A DNA stretch of 29,106 bases from RGIG3009 sp045630285 (GTDB taxonomy: Bacteria; Bacillota; Clostridia; Oscillospirales; Acutalibacteraceae). Positions 1-7,089 of the stretch are shown one piece after another. A model generated the notes under the pieces. The model saw only the letters and a program-made list of their open reading frames with translations, was not told the DNA's origin and searched no databases. The position numbers and the translations under genes were made by a program. Location of the stretch: NCBI GenBank assembly GCA_045630285.1, contig JAZQSX010000037.1, forward strand, positions 1-29,106. The letters run 5' to 3'. Every line of letters begins with the position of its first letter. Positions within the stretch are counted from its first letter, which is position 1.

Positions 1-21
1 GCCCTCCGCACAGCGGAGGGC
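1..21 (-). terminator. Hairpin, probable terminator of the zinc-ribbon/YD-repeat gene
   Basis: A perfect 8-bp stem (gccctccg / cggagggc) with a 5-nt loop lies 21 nt beyond the stop codon of the minus-strand gene that ends at 43. The U-tract expected for a minus-strand terminator would lie left of position 1, outside the window, so only the hairpin is seen. Confidence 0.6.
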
Positions 22-42
22 GCTTTGTGTTGTGCTGGGACA

Positions 43-1461
43 TCAATATTTGTCGTAGAAGAACCACATAAACTCGTTCCAGTTGGCAGGCTTGCCGTTT
101 TCGAAGTAAAATACCTCGTAGGTATAAAACTCGTGCGTTCCGTCGCTCCACGTCTTAGTGGCACGGTTGCCGTCGTCATCGTAGTTATACTGCAAAAGCA
201 CGCCGTCGCCGAAATCCTTGGAGGTGCAGTTGCCGTAGGCATCGTAGGTGTACGAATACGCATCCACCACCCTGTTGCCCTCTTTCACCTGCTTCCAGAT
301 GATGTGGCCATAGGCGTCGTAGCCATACTCGGTGGTAAAGGTGGTGCCGTCGGGTGCCATTTCCACCTCTTTGACAATGTCATCGTATTCGTCGTAGGTG
401 TAGGTCACGTTGTAGTTTTCGCCGTTCAACTTGCCCTGCGCCTTGACGAGAAGGCCCTTGTCGTTGTACAGCAGGTAAGCGGAGAACGTGGCACCGTCGC
501 TGGTGCTGATCGTCATACTGGCGGGATACCCAACCTTGTCGCCGTAGGTATAGGTTCTCGTTATCATCGGCGTTGTACTGTTGTCGTAATACACGTCGAT
601 TTGGATGCAATTGCCACGCTCGTCGTAGGTGGCCTTTACCTGATAATCCCCGTTGGCAGAGTGAATATCAACGGGACGGAATACGAAACGATCCCGCAGC
701 TCGGCGGCGTTTTTGTAGTTGCCGGCATCCTTAAGGTATTCGTAGGCCTCGGCATAGTTGCCCGCATTCAGTGAGGCAACGCCCTTGTTATAGCGGATCT
801 CCTCACGGGAAGCCGACGGCTGAGAGAACCACCACACCGACAAGCCCACCATCGCTGCCAGCACCAACGTGACGAAGCAGGTGATGACGATCGGCAGCAC
901 CTTGACCTTTTTCGGCTTTTCAGGCTTCGGCTCCTCGGGTGCCGACTCGATCGGCATCGGCGGCTGCACCGGCTGTGCTACGGGAACAGCGACCGGCATC
1001 GGTGCGGGCTCGACCGCCACGGGAGCGGGAACTGCCGGCGGCATCGGCGGCTGCACCGGCAGTGCTACGGGAGCAGCAACCGGCATCGGTGCGGGCTCGA
1101 CCGCCACGGGAGCAGGAACTACCGGCGGCATCGGCGGCTGCACCGGCTGTACTACGGGAGCAGCAACCGGCATCGGGGCGGGCTCGGTCGCCACGGGAGC
1201 GGGCTCAACCGGCATCGGCGGGTGCACCGGCTGTGCTACGGGAACAGCGACCGGCATCGGTGCGGGCTCGACCGCCACGGGGGCGGGAACTGCCGGCGGC
1301 ATCGGCGGCTGCACCGGCTGTGCTGCGGGAGCAGCAACCGGCATCGGTGCGGGCTCAACCGCCACGGGAGCAGGAACTGCCGGCGGCATCGGCGAACCGC
1401 ACTGTATACAAAAGCGTGTGGGCTGTTCCATAAAAGCGCCACATCTCGGACAATAAGGCAT
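43..1461 (-). CDS. Zinc-ribbon membrane protein with Pro-rich repeat stalk and YD (RHS-like) repeats
   Basis: 472 aa. Residues 4-21 form an N-terminal zinc ribbon (CPRC, then CIQC). Residues 25-168 are five near-identical 28-29-residue Pro/Ala/Val/Glu repeats. A basic stretch then precedes one transmembrane helix at about 188-212. A short TPR-like helix pair follows (about 220-255, containing YNKGVASLNAGNYAEAYEYL). The rest contains several YD/RHS-type repeats (YTYDEYDDIV, YGYDAYGHII, YTYDAYGNCT, YNYDDDGNRA). The predicted topology is a cytoplasmic zinc ribbon and stalk with an extracytoplasmic YD domain, as in other clostridial zinc_ribbon-TM proteins. The ATG has a good GGAGGAG ribosome binding site. 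It is transcribed alone, between a promoter and a terminator. The function is unknown; a surface or carbohydrate-binding role is only a guess from YD-repeat proteins. Confidence 0.85.
   Translation of the reverse strand: MPYCPRCGAFMEQPTRFCIQCGSPMPPAVPAPVAVEPAPMPVAAPAAQPVQPPMPPAVPAPVAVEPAPMPVAVPVAQPVHPPMPVEPAPVATEPAPMPVAAPVVQPVQPPMPPVVPAPVAVEPAPMPVAAPVALPVQPPMPPAVPAPVAVEPAPMPVAVPVAQPVQPPMPIESAPEEPKPEKPKKVKVLPIVITCFVTLVLAAMVGLSVWWFSQPSASREEIRYNKGVASLNAGNYAEAYEYLKDAGNYKNAAELRDRFVFRPVDIHSANGDYQVKATYDERGNCIQIDVYYDNSTTPMITRTYTYGDKVGYPASMTISTSDGATFSAYLLYNDKGLLVKAQGKLNGENYNVTYTYDEYDDIVKEVEMAPDGTTFTTEYGYDAYGHIIWKQVKEGNRVVDAYSYTYDAYGNCTSKDFGDGVLLQYNYDDDGNRATKTWSDGTHEFYTYEVFYFENGKPANWNEFMWFFYDKY
958..1389 (-). 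repeat. Coding tandem repeat, five units of about 87 bp
   Basis: Five tandem units of 29 codons (one of 28) encode the Pro-rich stalk, each starting Met-Pro and ending near QPVQPP. The units are nearly identical at DNA level and in frame, so copy number could change by slippage or recombination without breaking the gene. Confidence 0.9.
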
Positions 1462-1492
1462 AACGATCTCCTCCGTTACTCAGGATACTTTT

Positions 1493-1521
1493 ACTATATC
1501 ACACATTGTTTGCCAACACAA
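1493..1521 (-). promoter_or_regulatory. Candidate sigma-A promoter for the zinc-ribbon gene
   Basis: On the minus strand, TTGTGT (1516-1521) and TATAGT (1493-1498) are 17 nt apart. TGA directly before the -10 box gives an extended -10 element. It lies about 30 nt upstream of the ATG at 1461. Confidence 0.5.
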
Positions 1522-1541
1522 GCAAAAACCGCCGCAAAATG

Positions 1542-1582
1542 ACAAAAAACACCCGCACACGGCCGTGTGCGGGTGAGTTTTT
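1542..1582 (-). terminator. Rho-independent terminator after the Thr-rich lipoprotein gene
   Basis: A perfect 11-bp GC-rich stem (1550-1560 with 1565-1575, loop ggcc) is followed on the minus strand by six U residues. A T-run on the other side could also allow use in the plus direction, but no plus-strand gene ends here. Confidence 0.85.
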
Positions 1583-1604
1583 TGGTATTCCTCCGTGGCG
1601 ATCG

Positions 1605-2168
1605 TCACACCCACGGTGTCCAACCCGACTGGCGGGTCGTCTTGGTGGTCGTGACAGACGTCTTGGTGGTGGTCGTCGTTTTCCGAGTGGTTGACGTAGT
1701 ACCCGACTTGCTGGTCGACGTAGTACCCGACTTGCTCGTCGATGTGGTGCCCGACTTGCTCGTCGTCGTCGTTTTACCGCCCGTCGGGGCAACCGTCGTG
1801 GTGGTCGTCGACGTCGTTTTGCCGCTCGTCGACGTCACCGTCGCCTTGCTTTTGGTGGTCGTATCGCCCGGGATCTCGGGATCGTCGTCCACAACGACAT
1901 CCTCATCGGGGATCACCACGATATGGATCGGCTTGCTCGTCGTGTTGGTCGTCTTGCCGCCGCTGCCCGTCGTGGAACTAGCGGACTCGCCGCCCGTGGG
2001 CGTGCCGCCCTGCGGTGCTTCCGACGTGGTGGGCGTCGTTTTTCGAGTGGTCGTGGCCGTTTTTGTGGTGTTCGCCGCTTTGTCATCCTCGTTGTTCGGC
2101 TTGCTGCAGGCGCACACCGTCAACAACAGGGCGACAACACAGCAAACACCAGCCAATTTACGAATCAT
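1605..2168 (-). CDS. Thr/Ser-rich low-complexity lipoprotein
   Basis: 187 aa. The N-terminal signal (MIRKLAGVCCVVALLLTVCAC) ends in a lipobox-like sequence; Cys21 is the likely lipidated residue and Cys19 is possible. Almost all of the mature protein is Thr/Ser/Lys/Gly, including three exact SKSGTTST octads near residues 135-160. A short acidic Val-rich segment (IHIVVIPDEDVVVDDD) in the middle is the only part that could fold. It starts 17 nt after the DUF1015 gene with an AAAGGAG site, so the two are probably co-transcribed. The Thr-rich region resembles spacer segments of clostridial surface lipoproteins and could be O-glycosylated, but no enzymatic domain is visible and the function is unknown. 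Confidence 0.75.
   Translation of the reverse strand: MIRKLAGVCCVVALLLTVCACSKPNNEDDKAANTTKTATTTRKTTPTTSEAPQGGTPTGGESASSTTGSGGKTTNTTSKPIHIVVIPDEDVVVDDDPEIPGDTTTKSKATVTSTSGKTTSTTTTTVAPTGGKTTTTSKSGTTSTSKSGTTSTSKSGTTSTTRKTTTTTKTSVTTTKTTRQSGWTPWV
1693..1764 (-). repeat. 24-bp coding tandem repeat, three units
   Basis: Three consecutive 24-bp units (1693-1716, 1717-1740, 1741-1764) differ at only a few bases and encode repeated SKSGTTST octads in the Thr-rich lipoprotein. Confidence 0.85.
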
Positions 2169-2185
2169 AGCGGTGCTCCTTTCCC

Positions 2186-3496
2186 TTATTTCAGTGAATT
2201 AACCGTCAAACCGGTAATGAGTTTCGGGTAGAAATAGGTGGATTTCTGCGGCATCTTCTCCCCTGCCGCCGCCACGTCACGGATCTCGGACACACGGGTG
2301 GGGTTCAGCAGGAACGTGCCCTGATAGGCGCCGCTGCGCACGCCCTCGATCGCCTCGGTCAGGCTGCGGGTGTAGGTCAGGTTGATCTGCTGTGCCATAT
2401 TCGCCTTATCGATGCCGAGCTTCTGCTCCAGAATCAGCGTGTGCAGCACGTTGACGTCCAGACGGCGGGAGGCCTCGGACAAGGCAGGCAGCTCGGTGTC
2501 CATGACCGCAATGTCACGCAGCGTCAGCACCGCAGCGGTCTCGCCGCCAACGTAGAAGCCGAAGGCACGCTGACCGTTTTGGTAGGCGTGCTCCAGACGC
2601 TCGTCAATCGCAGACAGCGGCAGGCCTTCCTCGATGTCAAACCGATCACGGCAGGCGTCGAGCAGCGCTTTCGGGTCGAAGTTCGGCAGATCACGGAGCA
2701 GACGGTGGGTCGGGAACACCACGAGACCCGGGTGGTTCATCTCCACCAGCATCATCATGATATAATCCGAATCGGCGCCCACAGGCGTGCCCTGCTCACG
2801 CAGCCAGTTGCGGTAGTTGATCGCCGTCTCATAGCGGTGGTGACCGTCGGCGATGTACAGCTTGGTTTCCGCCAAGCGTGCCTGAATGGCGGCAATCATG
2901 CCCTCATCCGTCAGCGCCCACAGACGGTGGGTCAACCCGGCCTCGTCGGTGACGACGGCGGTGGGCTGCTCCTTCATCGCAATGCACAGCAGGTCATCCA
3001 CCGAGCCTTCACCAGGCTCGTCGTTGTACAACGAGTACACGTCACTGAAGTTGCAGGCGGTGGCCTTCATCAGGTTAAGACGGTCCTGCTTCGCCTTGGA
3101 CAGCGTTTCCTCGTGCGGCAGCACGATGCCCTTGTCGAACTCCTCCAAATGGATCTGCGCCACGATGCCGTACACGCTGTACGTGCCGCCGTACATCGCA
3201 CTGATGTCGCTCATGCCATCCAGCGAGAACTCGATCTCATAGATGTACAGCGCCGGCGTCTCGTCCTGCGCAAGAATACTCTCTGCCAGCATACGCTTCA
3301 GCTCTTCGCCGGCACGGGCATACGGATCCGCTCCCTCACGGGGCAGCTCCAGGCGAATGATATTGTTGGGATTGCACGCCAGGTAGCCCTGACGCTGTTC
3401 TTCGGAAATGATGTCATACGGCGGGCAGACGACCTGCGCCAGCGGGCCGGCCGCTTTGGTAAACCGCAACGCACGGAAAGGACGAATTTCAGCCAT
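2186..3496 (-). CDS. DUF1015 family protein
   Basis: 436 aa, the usual length for the DUF1015 (PF06245) family. The family hallmarks are visible: the N-terminal RPFRALRF and CPPYD segments, and the central IADGHHRYETAINYR block. It is a soluble protein with no signal or membrane segments. The biochemical function of the family is not firmly established, so I give none. The start ATG has a good AAAGGAG site and lies just downstream of an extended -10 promoter. The Thr-rich lipoprotein gene follows within 17 nt and is likely in the same transcript. Confidence 0.9.
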   Translation of the reverse strand: MAEIRPFRALRFTKAAGPLAQVVCPPYDIISEEQRQGYLACNPNNIIRLELPREGADPYARAGEELKRMLAESILAQDETPALYIYEIEFSLDGMSDISAMYGGTYSVYGIVAQIHLEEFDKGIVLPHEETLSKAKQDRLNLMKATACNFSDVYSLYNDEPGEGSVDDLLCIAMKEQPTAVVTDEAGLTHRLWALTDEGMIAAIQARLAETKLYIADGHHRYETAINYRNWLREQGTPVGADSDYIMMMLVEMNHPGLVVFPTHRLLRDLPNFDPKALLDACRDRFDIEEGLPLSAIDERLEHAYQNGQRAFGFYVGGETAAVLTLRDIAVMDTELPALSEASRRLDVNVLHTLILEQKLGIDKANMAQQINLTYTRSLTEAIEGVRSGAYQGTFLLNPTRVSEIRDVAAAGEKMPQKSTYFYPKLITGLTVNSLK

Positions 3497-3528
3497 ACTA
3501 TTTGCTCCTTTTTTGCCAATATATCGTT

Positions 3529-3537
3529 ATTGTACCA
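3529..3537 (-). promoter_or_regulatory. Extended -10 promoter element for the DUF1015 gene
   Basis: The minus strand carries TGGTACAAT, an extended -10 (TGn plus TACAAT), about 30 nt upstream of the ATG at 3496. No convincing -35 box is seen at 16-18 nt. Confidence 0.45.
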
Positions 3538-3578
3538 TACGTTCCAGAAAAAGGCTAGACCCAAAGCACAGAATTTTA

Positions 3579-3607
3579 TTGCTTTTTTATGGTTTTTTCG
3601 GTACAAT
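3579..3607 (+). promoter_or_regulatory. Candidate sigma-A promoter for the NlpC/P60-like lipoprotein
   Basis: TTGCTT (3579-3584) and TACAAT (3602-3607) are 17 nt apart, 20 nt before the chosen start codon. It is divergent from the DUF1015 promoter. Confidence 0.55.
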
Positions 3608-3627
3608 GAAAGCAAGAGGTGATGGAT

Positions 3628-4317
3628 ATGAAACGTACTGTAACGATCCTGCTGTGTGTGGCGCTGATGCTCGTGTGTCTGTGCGCCTGCGGCAGCAACG
3701 AGGAAGAACCCCCGATCACCAGTATCACCCGTGATCCTGCGGACAGTGAGACGGTGACCACCACGACGACCACGACCACCACGGATGCCGACAAGGGCAC
3801 CGATGCCACGACGCCGTCCTCCACCGTGGTTGCGCCGTCCTCCACCGAGAGCACGGGCACCACCGCAACCACCACGACACCGTCGACGGCTGTGCCGACC
3901 ACGCCGACCTCCCGCCCCACCGTCACGGTTGGCGGCGATACGAGTGAGACGGGTGCGGCGATCGCACAAACGGCTGTTGATCTCATCGGCTCGCCGTTCC
4001 GCTTTGGCGGCAACGGCCCCGAGTCGTTCGACAATCCCGGCTTCGTCGCCTACTGCTACAAGCAGCACGGCTACACCGTGTCCCGCACGCTGTCGGCAGC
4101 GCTGTCCTTCGGTGTCGAGGCGCCGACCGACGCCCTGCAGGCGGGTGATCTTCTGCTGTTCTGCGAGGACGGCAGCGGCAACCCCACCTTTGCCGGCATC
4201 TACATCGGAGGCGGCCGCTTTGTCGCCTGCAAAAACCCCGCCAGCGGCACAGTCGATCAGCCGCTCAGCAACACCTATTGGCTGCCGCTTCTCGTCGCCG
4301 CACGGCGCATCGGCTGA
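3628..4317 (+). CDS. Lipoprotein with Thr-rich linker and degenerate NlpC/P60 domain
   Basis: 229 aa from the ATG at 3628, chosen because AGAGGTG lies 6 nt upstream; a GTG at 3619 overlaps that site. The signal peptide ends in lipobox LCAC (Cys21). Residues of about 35-100 are a Thr/Ser/Pro-rich linker. The C-terminal 120 residues align with the NlpC/P60 fold: AIAQTAVDLIGSPFRFGG, FDNPGFVAYCYKQHG, LQAGDLLLF, FAGIYIGGGRFV. In active family members the second block reads DCSGF with the nucleophilic Cys, and the fourth has a catalytic His (HVGIY). Here these positions read D-N-P-G-F and F-A-G-I-Y, so both catalytic residues appear lost. It is therefore likely a peptidoglycan-binding or scaffolding pseudoenzyme at the membrane surface. 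Confidence 0.85.
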   Translation: MKRTVTILLCVALMLVCLCACGSNEEEPPITSITRDPADSETVTTTTTTTTTDADKGTDATTPSSTVVAPSSTESTGTTATTTTPSTAVPTTPTSRPTVTVGGDTSETGAAIAQTAVDLIGSPFRFGGNGPESFDNPGFVAYCYKQHGYTVSRTLSAALSFGVEAPTDALQAGDLLLFCEDGSGNPTFAGIYIGGGRFVACKNPASGTVDQPLSNTYWLPLLVAARRIG

Positions 4318-4333
4318 TCCGCAGCACATCAAC

Positions 4334-4371
4334 AAAGAGGTCGCACACGACAGGTGTGCGACCTCTTTTTT
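4334..4371 (+). terminator. Rho-independent terminator after the NlpC/P60-like lipoprotein
   Basis: A 15-bp perfect stem (4334-4348 with 4354-4368, loop gacag) ends in a run of Ts just after the stop codon at 4317. Confidence 0.9.
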
Positions 4372-4383
4372 GCAAAACGGGTA

Positions 4384-4418
4384 ACAAAAACGCCTCGCTG
4401 ATAATCAGCGGGGCGTTT
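4384..4418 (-). terminator. Rho-independent terminator of rpsT
   Basis: A 14-bp stem with one G-T pair (4388-4401 with 4405-4418, loop taa) is followed on the minus strand by TTTTTG. It starts 11 nt beyond the rpsT stop codon. Confidence 0.85.
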
Positions 4419-4428
4419 GTGTGCAAAC

Positions 4429-4683
4429 TCAGGCGTTCGCCTTTTTTGCGAGGGCGGACTTTCTCCGTGCAGCAGTGTTCTTGTGCAGGAGTCCCTTGGC
4501 AACGGCCTGGTCAATCTTCTTGACAGCGGCCTTGACAGCGATGTCCTTATCGGCAGCGCCGGACTCGATCGCAGCATTAGCCTTCTTGATCTCCGTCTTC
4601 AGCAAAGAACGGTTGGCCTTGTTACGGGCGGTCTTAACAGCGATCACGTTGACGCGCTTCTTAGCGGATTTAATGTTGGGCAT
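4429..4683 (-). CDS. rpsT: 30S ribosomal protein S20
   Basis: 84 aa from the ATG at 4683 (MPNIKSAKKRV...), the canonical S20 N-terminus. The longer reading from a GTG at 4689 overlaps the strong GGAGGTGTG ribosome binding site and is rejected. The protein is small, helical and highly basic (KSAKKR, KTARNKANRS, NTAARRKSALAKK), as expected for a 16S rRNA-binding primary assembly protein. It has its own promoter and terminator. Its position beside gpr and spoIIP, in divergent orientation, matches the conserved arrangement in Bacilli and Clostridia. Confidence 0.97.
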   Translation of the reverse strand: MPNIKSAKKRVNVIAVKTARNKANRSLLKTEIKKANAAIESGAADKDIAVKAAVKKIDQAVAKGLLHKNTAARRKSALAKKANA

Positions 4684-4731
4684 GGTCACACCTCCTCAAA
4701 AAAAGACTTACTTATAAATCACGCATTGGTT

Positions 4732-4760
4732 ATCATACCACGAACATTTCAAAAAATCAA
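4732..4760 (-). promoter_or_regulatory. Sigma-A promoter of rpsT
   Basis: On the minus strand, TTGATT (4755-4760) and TATGAT (4732-4737) are 17 nt apart. The -10 box is preceded by TGG, giving an extended -10 element. Confidence 0.7.
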
Positions 4761-4772
4761 TACCTTTTTTTA

Positions 4773-4802
4773 CGAATAAGCGGGTTTTTTCTTCAGATAC
4801 TA
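4773..4802 (+). promoter_or_regulatory. Candidate sigma-G promoter of gpr
   Basis: CGAATA (4773-4778) and GATACTA (4796-4802) are 17 nt apart. Each differs by one base from the sigma-G pattern (TGAATA / CATACTA). gpr is a known forespore gene under sigma-F/sigma-G in Bacillus. The predicted start site would leave a very short leader (about 11 nt), which lowers confidence. Confidence 0.45.
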
Positions 4803-4820
4803 CTTGATGAGGTGAGGAAG

Positions 4821-5657
4821 GTGCAATTTCGGACAGATCTGGCGATGGAAGTGGCGGAAACCGACGGCGAGGAGTGGGTACGGGACGGCGTCACGCTGTT
4901 TCGGCTGCATGCCGATGCCGCCGTGGCAAAACGGCTCGGCAAGCCGACGGGGGTGTATCTCACCGCCACCCTGCCGCCGTTGACCGACGACGAGCACGCT
5001 CTGGAGCGGTACGCACGGGTGATCGGAGCGGAGCTGCGGTCGCTGCTCCCGCCCGAAGGCACAGTGCTGGTGGTGGGGCTCGGCAACGAGGCGATCACGC
5101 CGGATGCGCTGGGACCGCGCACCGCCGCACGGGTGCTGGCGACCCGCCATATTCCCGACGAGCTCGCCCGCAGTGTCGGGCTGGAGGGGCTGCGCTCCTG
5201 CGCCGTCATCACGCCCGACGTGCTGGGCAACACCGGTATTGAAAGCGGTGAAACGGTGGCGGGCGTATGCCGCACGGTGAAGCCGTCGGCGGTCATCGCC
5301 GTGGATGCGCTGGCGGCACGCAATCTTTCACGGCTCGGCTGTACCGTTCAGCTGTGCGACAGCGGCATCGCCCCCGGCTCGGGGGTGGGCAACAACCGCC
5401 GTGCGCTGTGCCGTGACACGCTCGGCGTGCCGGTCATCGGATTGGGCGTTCCCACCGTCGTGGACGCCCGCACCGTGGCGTTTGACCTGACGGGAGCCGA
5501 GAGCGACGAGGTGGAGCCCCGAGGATGTGCCATGATGGTCACGCCCCGTGAGATCGACCTGCTCATCGATCGGGCGGCACGGCTGCTCGCCATGACGGTC
5601 CACGCCGCCCTGCAGCCCGCCTATTCCCCGTCGGAACTGCTAAGCATCGCTTTGTAA
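4821..5657 (+). CDS. gpr: Germination protease (spore protease GPR)
   Basis: 278 aa from the GTG at 4821, preferred because GAGGTG lies 6 nt upstream; a GTG at 4812 in the same frame falls inside that site. GPR is the aspartic-type endoprotease that degrades small acid-soluble spore proteins during germination. Conserved blocks are FRTDLAMEVAE at the N-terminus, VVGLGNEAITPDALGPR, VLGNTGIESGE, IAVDALAARNLSRLG and GIAPGSGVGNNRRAL. It is slightly shorter than the Bacillus enzyme (about 370 aa), as many clostridial versions are. spoIIP follows 41 nt downstream in the same direction, the conserved order in spore formers. Confidence 0.93.
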   Translation: MQFRTDLAMEVAETDGEEWVRDGVTLFRLHADAAVAKRLGKPTGVYLTATLPPLTDDEHALERYARVIGAELRSLLPPEGTVLVVGLGNEAITPDALGPRTAARVLATRHIPDELARSVGLEGLRSCAVITPDVLGNTGIESGETVAGVCRTVKPSAVIAVDALAARNLSRLGCTVQLCDSGIAPGSGVGNNRRALCRDTLGVPVIGLGVPTVVDARTVAFDLTGAESDEVEPRGCAMMVTPREIDLLIDRAARLLAMTVHAALQPAYSPSELLSIAL

Positions 5658-5683
5658 TATTCACCGCCGGCCCTGCATACGGT
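5655..5683 (+). promoter_or_regulatory. Candidate sigma-E promoter of spoIIP
   Basis: TAATATT (5655-5661) matches the sigma-E -35 pattern KMATATT fully. CATACGGT (5676-5683) matches 6 of 8 bases of CATACAMT, and the spacing is 14 nt, typical for sigma-E. spoIIP is a mother-cell sigma-E gene in Bacillus. As with gpr, the -10 box sits almost on the ribosome binding site, so the leader would be unusually short. Confidence 0.45.
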
Positions 5684-5698
5684 GTAAGGGTGAACGGC

Positions 5699-6784
5699 AT
5701 GAAACAACGAACAAAACAAAAAATCGGACAACTGGTAGCGGTAACGCTGACGCTGTGCTGCATTCTGACGGCGGCGCTGACGGTGCCCTCCGACCTGCTC
5801 CACACGCTCGGCAAGCGTGCCGCACAGTTGGCAGCGGGTCTGCGGCAGCCACGGGAGGGTATGCAGCTGCTGAGCGGCTATATGGCGCAAAACGGCGGCG
5901 GTGATGCCGAGATCGCCGTGACCTCCCCCACCGTGCTTCTGGGATCGGCGCAAAGCCACGTCATCACCCGTCCCACCACGGTGGTGCGCAAGGACGGCGG
6001 TGGGGTCGTGCTGACACAGCAAATGAGCGCCGGCAGCGCCTTCGTGCAGGATGTTGCTATTCGCAATAAAAGCGGCAAGTCGGTGGATATCGCCTCTGTG
6101 CTGAAGCACACGCCGAAGCTCGGATTGGTCAAAAACAGCACCGCTCCGCAGGTGCTTATCATACACACCCACACCACCGAGTGCTATCTGTCGTACGATG
6201 CGGGCTTTTACAATCCCGACGATCCCACCCGTACCGAGGACGCCTCGAAAAATATGGTGGCGGTGGGAAAACGGGTGGCGGCGAAGCTGACGGCATCCGG
6301 GATCGGAGTGATCCACGATACCGCCATTCACGACCAGCCGTACAACGGGGCGTACGGACATTCCAAGGCGGCAATCGAGCGATATTTGAAGCAGTATCCC
6401 AGCATCAAGGTGGTGTTGGATCTGCACCGTGACGCCATTTACGAGGACGCCACCACCTGCGTCAAGCCGACCGCCACCGTTGACGGGCGCAAGGCGGCGC
6501 AGATGATGATCATTGTGGGGATGAAAAACACAAAGACCGTCCCCAACACCCACACGGCGGAAAATCTCGCCTTCGGCGTGCGGCTGCAGCAGCAGCTCCA
6601 CCGCAATCACCCGGGCATCGTTCGGCCGCTGCTGCTCGCCGACGCCCGCTACAATCAACAGCTGACCAACGGCTCGCTGCTCATTGAGGTGGGGAGTCAC
6701 GTCAACACCACGGAGGAGGCGTGTCTGTCTGCCGATCTTCTCGGCGAGGCACTGTCCGAGGTATTACACGATTTGGGGGCATAA
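5699..6784 (+). CDS. spoIIP: Stage II sporulation protein P (peptidoglycan amidase/endopeptidase)
   Basis: 361 aa from the ATG at 5699, which has AAGGGTG 6 nt upstream; a GTG at 5690 overlaps that site. A short basic N-terminus is followed by one transmembrane/signal segment at about residues 11-30. The C-terminal two thirds is the SpoIIP/amidase_3-like domain with motifs LIIHTHTTECYL, GAYGHSKAAIERYL, VVLDLHRDAI and SLLIEVGSHVNTTEEA. These supply the His and Glu zinc-ligand and catalytic positions of the family. SpoIIP works with SpoIID and SpoIIM to degrade septal peptidoglycan during engulfment. The next small ORF starts directly after the stop codon. Confidence 0.93.
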   Translation: MKQRTKQKIGQLVAVTLTLCCILTAALTVPSDLLHTLGKRAAQLAAGLRQPREGMQLLSGYMAQNGGGDAEIAVTSPTVLLGSAQSHVITRPTTVVRKDGGGVVLTQQMSAGSAFVQDVAIRNKSGKSVDIASVLKHTPKLGLVKNSTAPQVLIIHTHTTECYLSYDAGFYNPDDPTRTEDASKNMVAVGKRVAAKLTASGIGVIHDTAIHDQPYNGAYGHSKAAIERYLKQYPSIKVVLDLHRDAIYEDATTCVKPTATVDGRKAAQMMIIVGMKNTKTVPNTHTAENLAFGVRLQQQLHRNHPGIVRPLLLADARYNQQLTNGSLLIEVGSHVNTTEEACLSADLLGEALSEVLHDLGA

Positions 6785-7051
6785 ATGAACCGTTCCACAC
6801 GCATCGCCGCACCGCTGGCGGCGTTTATCCTGACCGCCGCTTTTCTGGCGGCCGCCATAGGCGCTGTACAGGTCGACTACGTCTCACACCGTGCCTTGCA
6901 CGGCGAGACGGTAACGATGGACGTCGCCGCCTTACACCGCACGGCAAAAACAGCGACAAAAACCGCCGAAGCCGTCTTACCGTCGCGTATCGCCGTCGCC
7001 ATCGAGGCGTTCCGACACGCGGTGGAGGTCGTAGCAGAGTGGATGACATAA
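6785..7051 (+). CDS. Small membrane protein after spoIIP (hypothetical)
   Basis: 88 aa. The ATG immediately follows the spoIIP TAA with only a weak G-rich site upstream, which suggests translational coupling. One N-terminal hydrophobic segment (about residues 7-28, Ala-rich) precedes a short, mostly helical extracytoplasmic tail. No family is recognised. It occupies the place that yqxA, another small membrane gene, holds after spoIIP in Bacillus, so a sporulation role is plausible by position only. Confidence 0.6.
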   Translation: MNRSTRIAAPLAAFILTAAFLAAAIGAVQVDYVSHRALHGETVTMDVAALHRTAKTATKTAEAVLPSRIAVAIEAFRHAVEVVAEWMT

Positions 7052-7086
7052 AAAAGAAAGCACCCCGAGGGGTGCTTTCTTTTTTT
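7051..7086. terminator. Bidirectional terminator between the spoIIP operon and a lipoprotein gene
   Basis: The stem gaaagcaccc / gggtgctttc is flanked by an A-run on the left and a T-run on the right. It can therefore end both the plus-strand gpr-spoIIP unit and the minus-strand gene ending at 7090. Confidence 0.85.
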
Positions 7087-7089
7087 GTG

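Noticed and set aside
958..1389. Regular repeats that could suggest a CRISPR array
   Set aside because: The 87-bp units are contiguous, in frame, have no spacers and encode a Pro-rich stalk.
4429..4689. A two-residue longer S20 starting with GTG at 4689
   Set aside because: The GTG is part of the ribosome binding site for the ATG at 4683, which gives the conserved MPNIKSAKK start.
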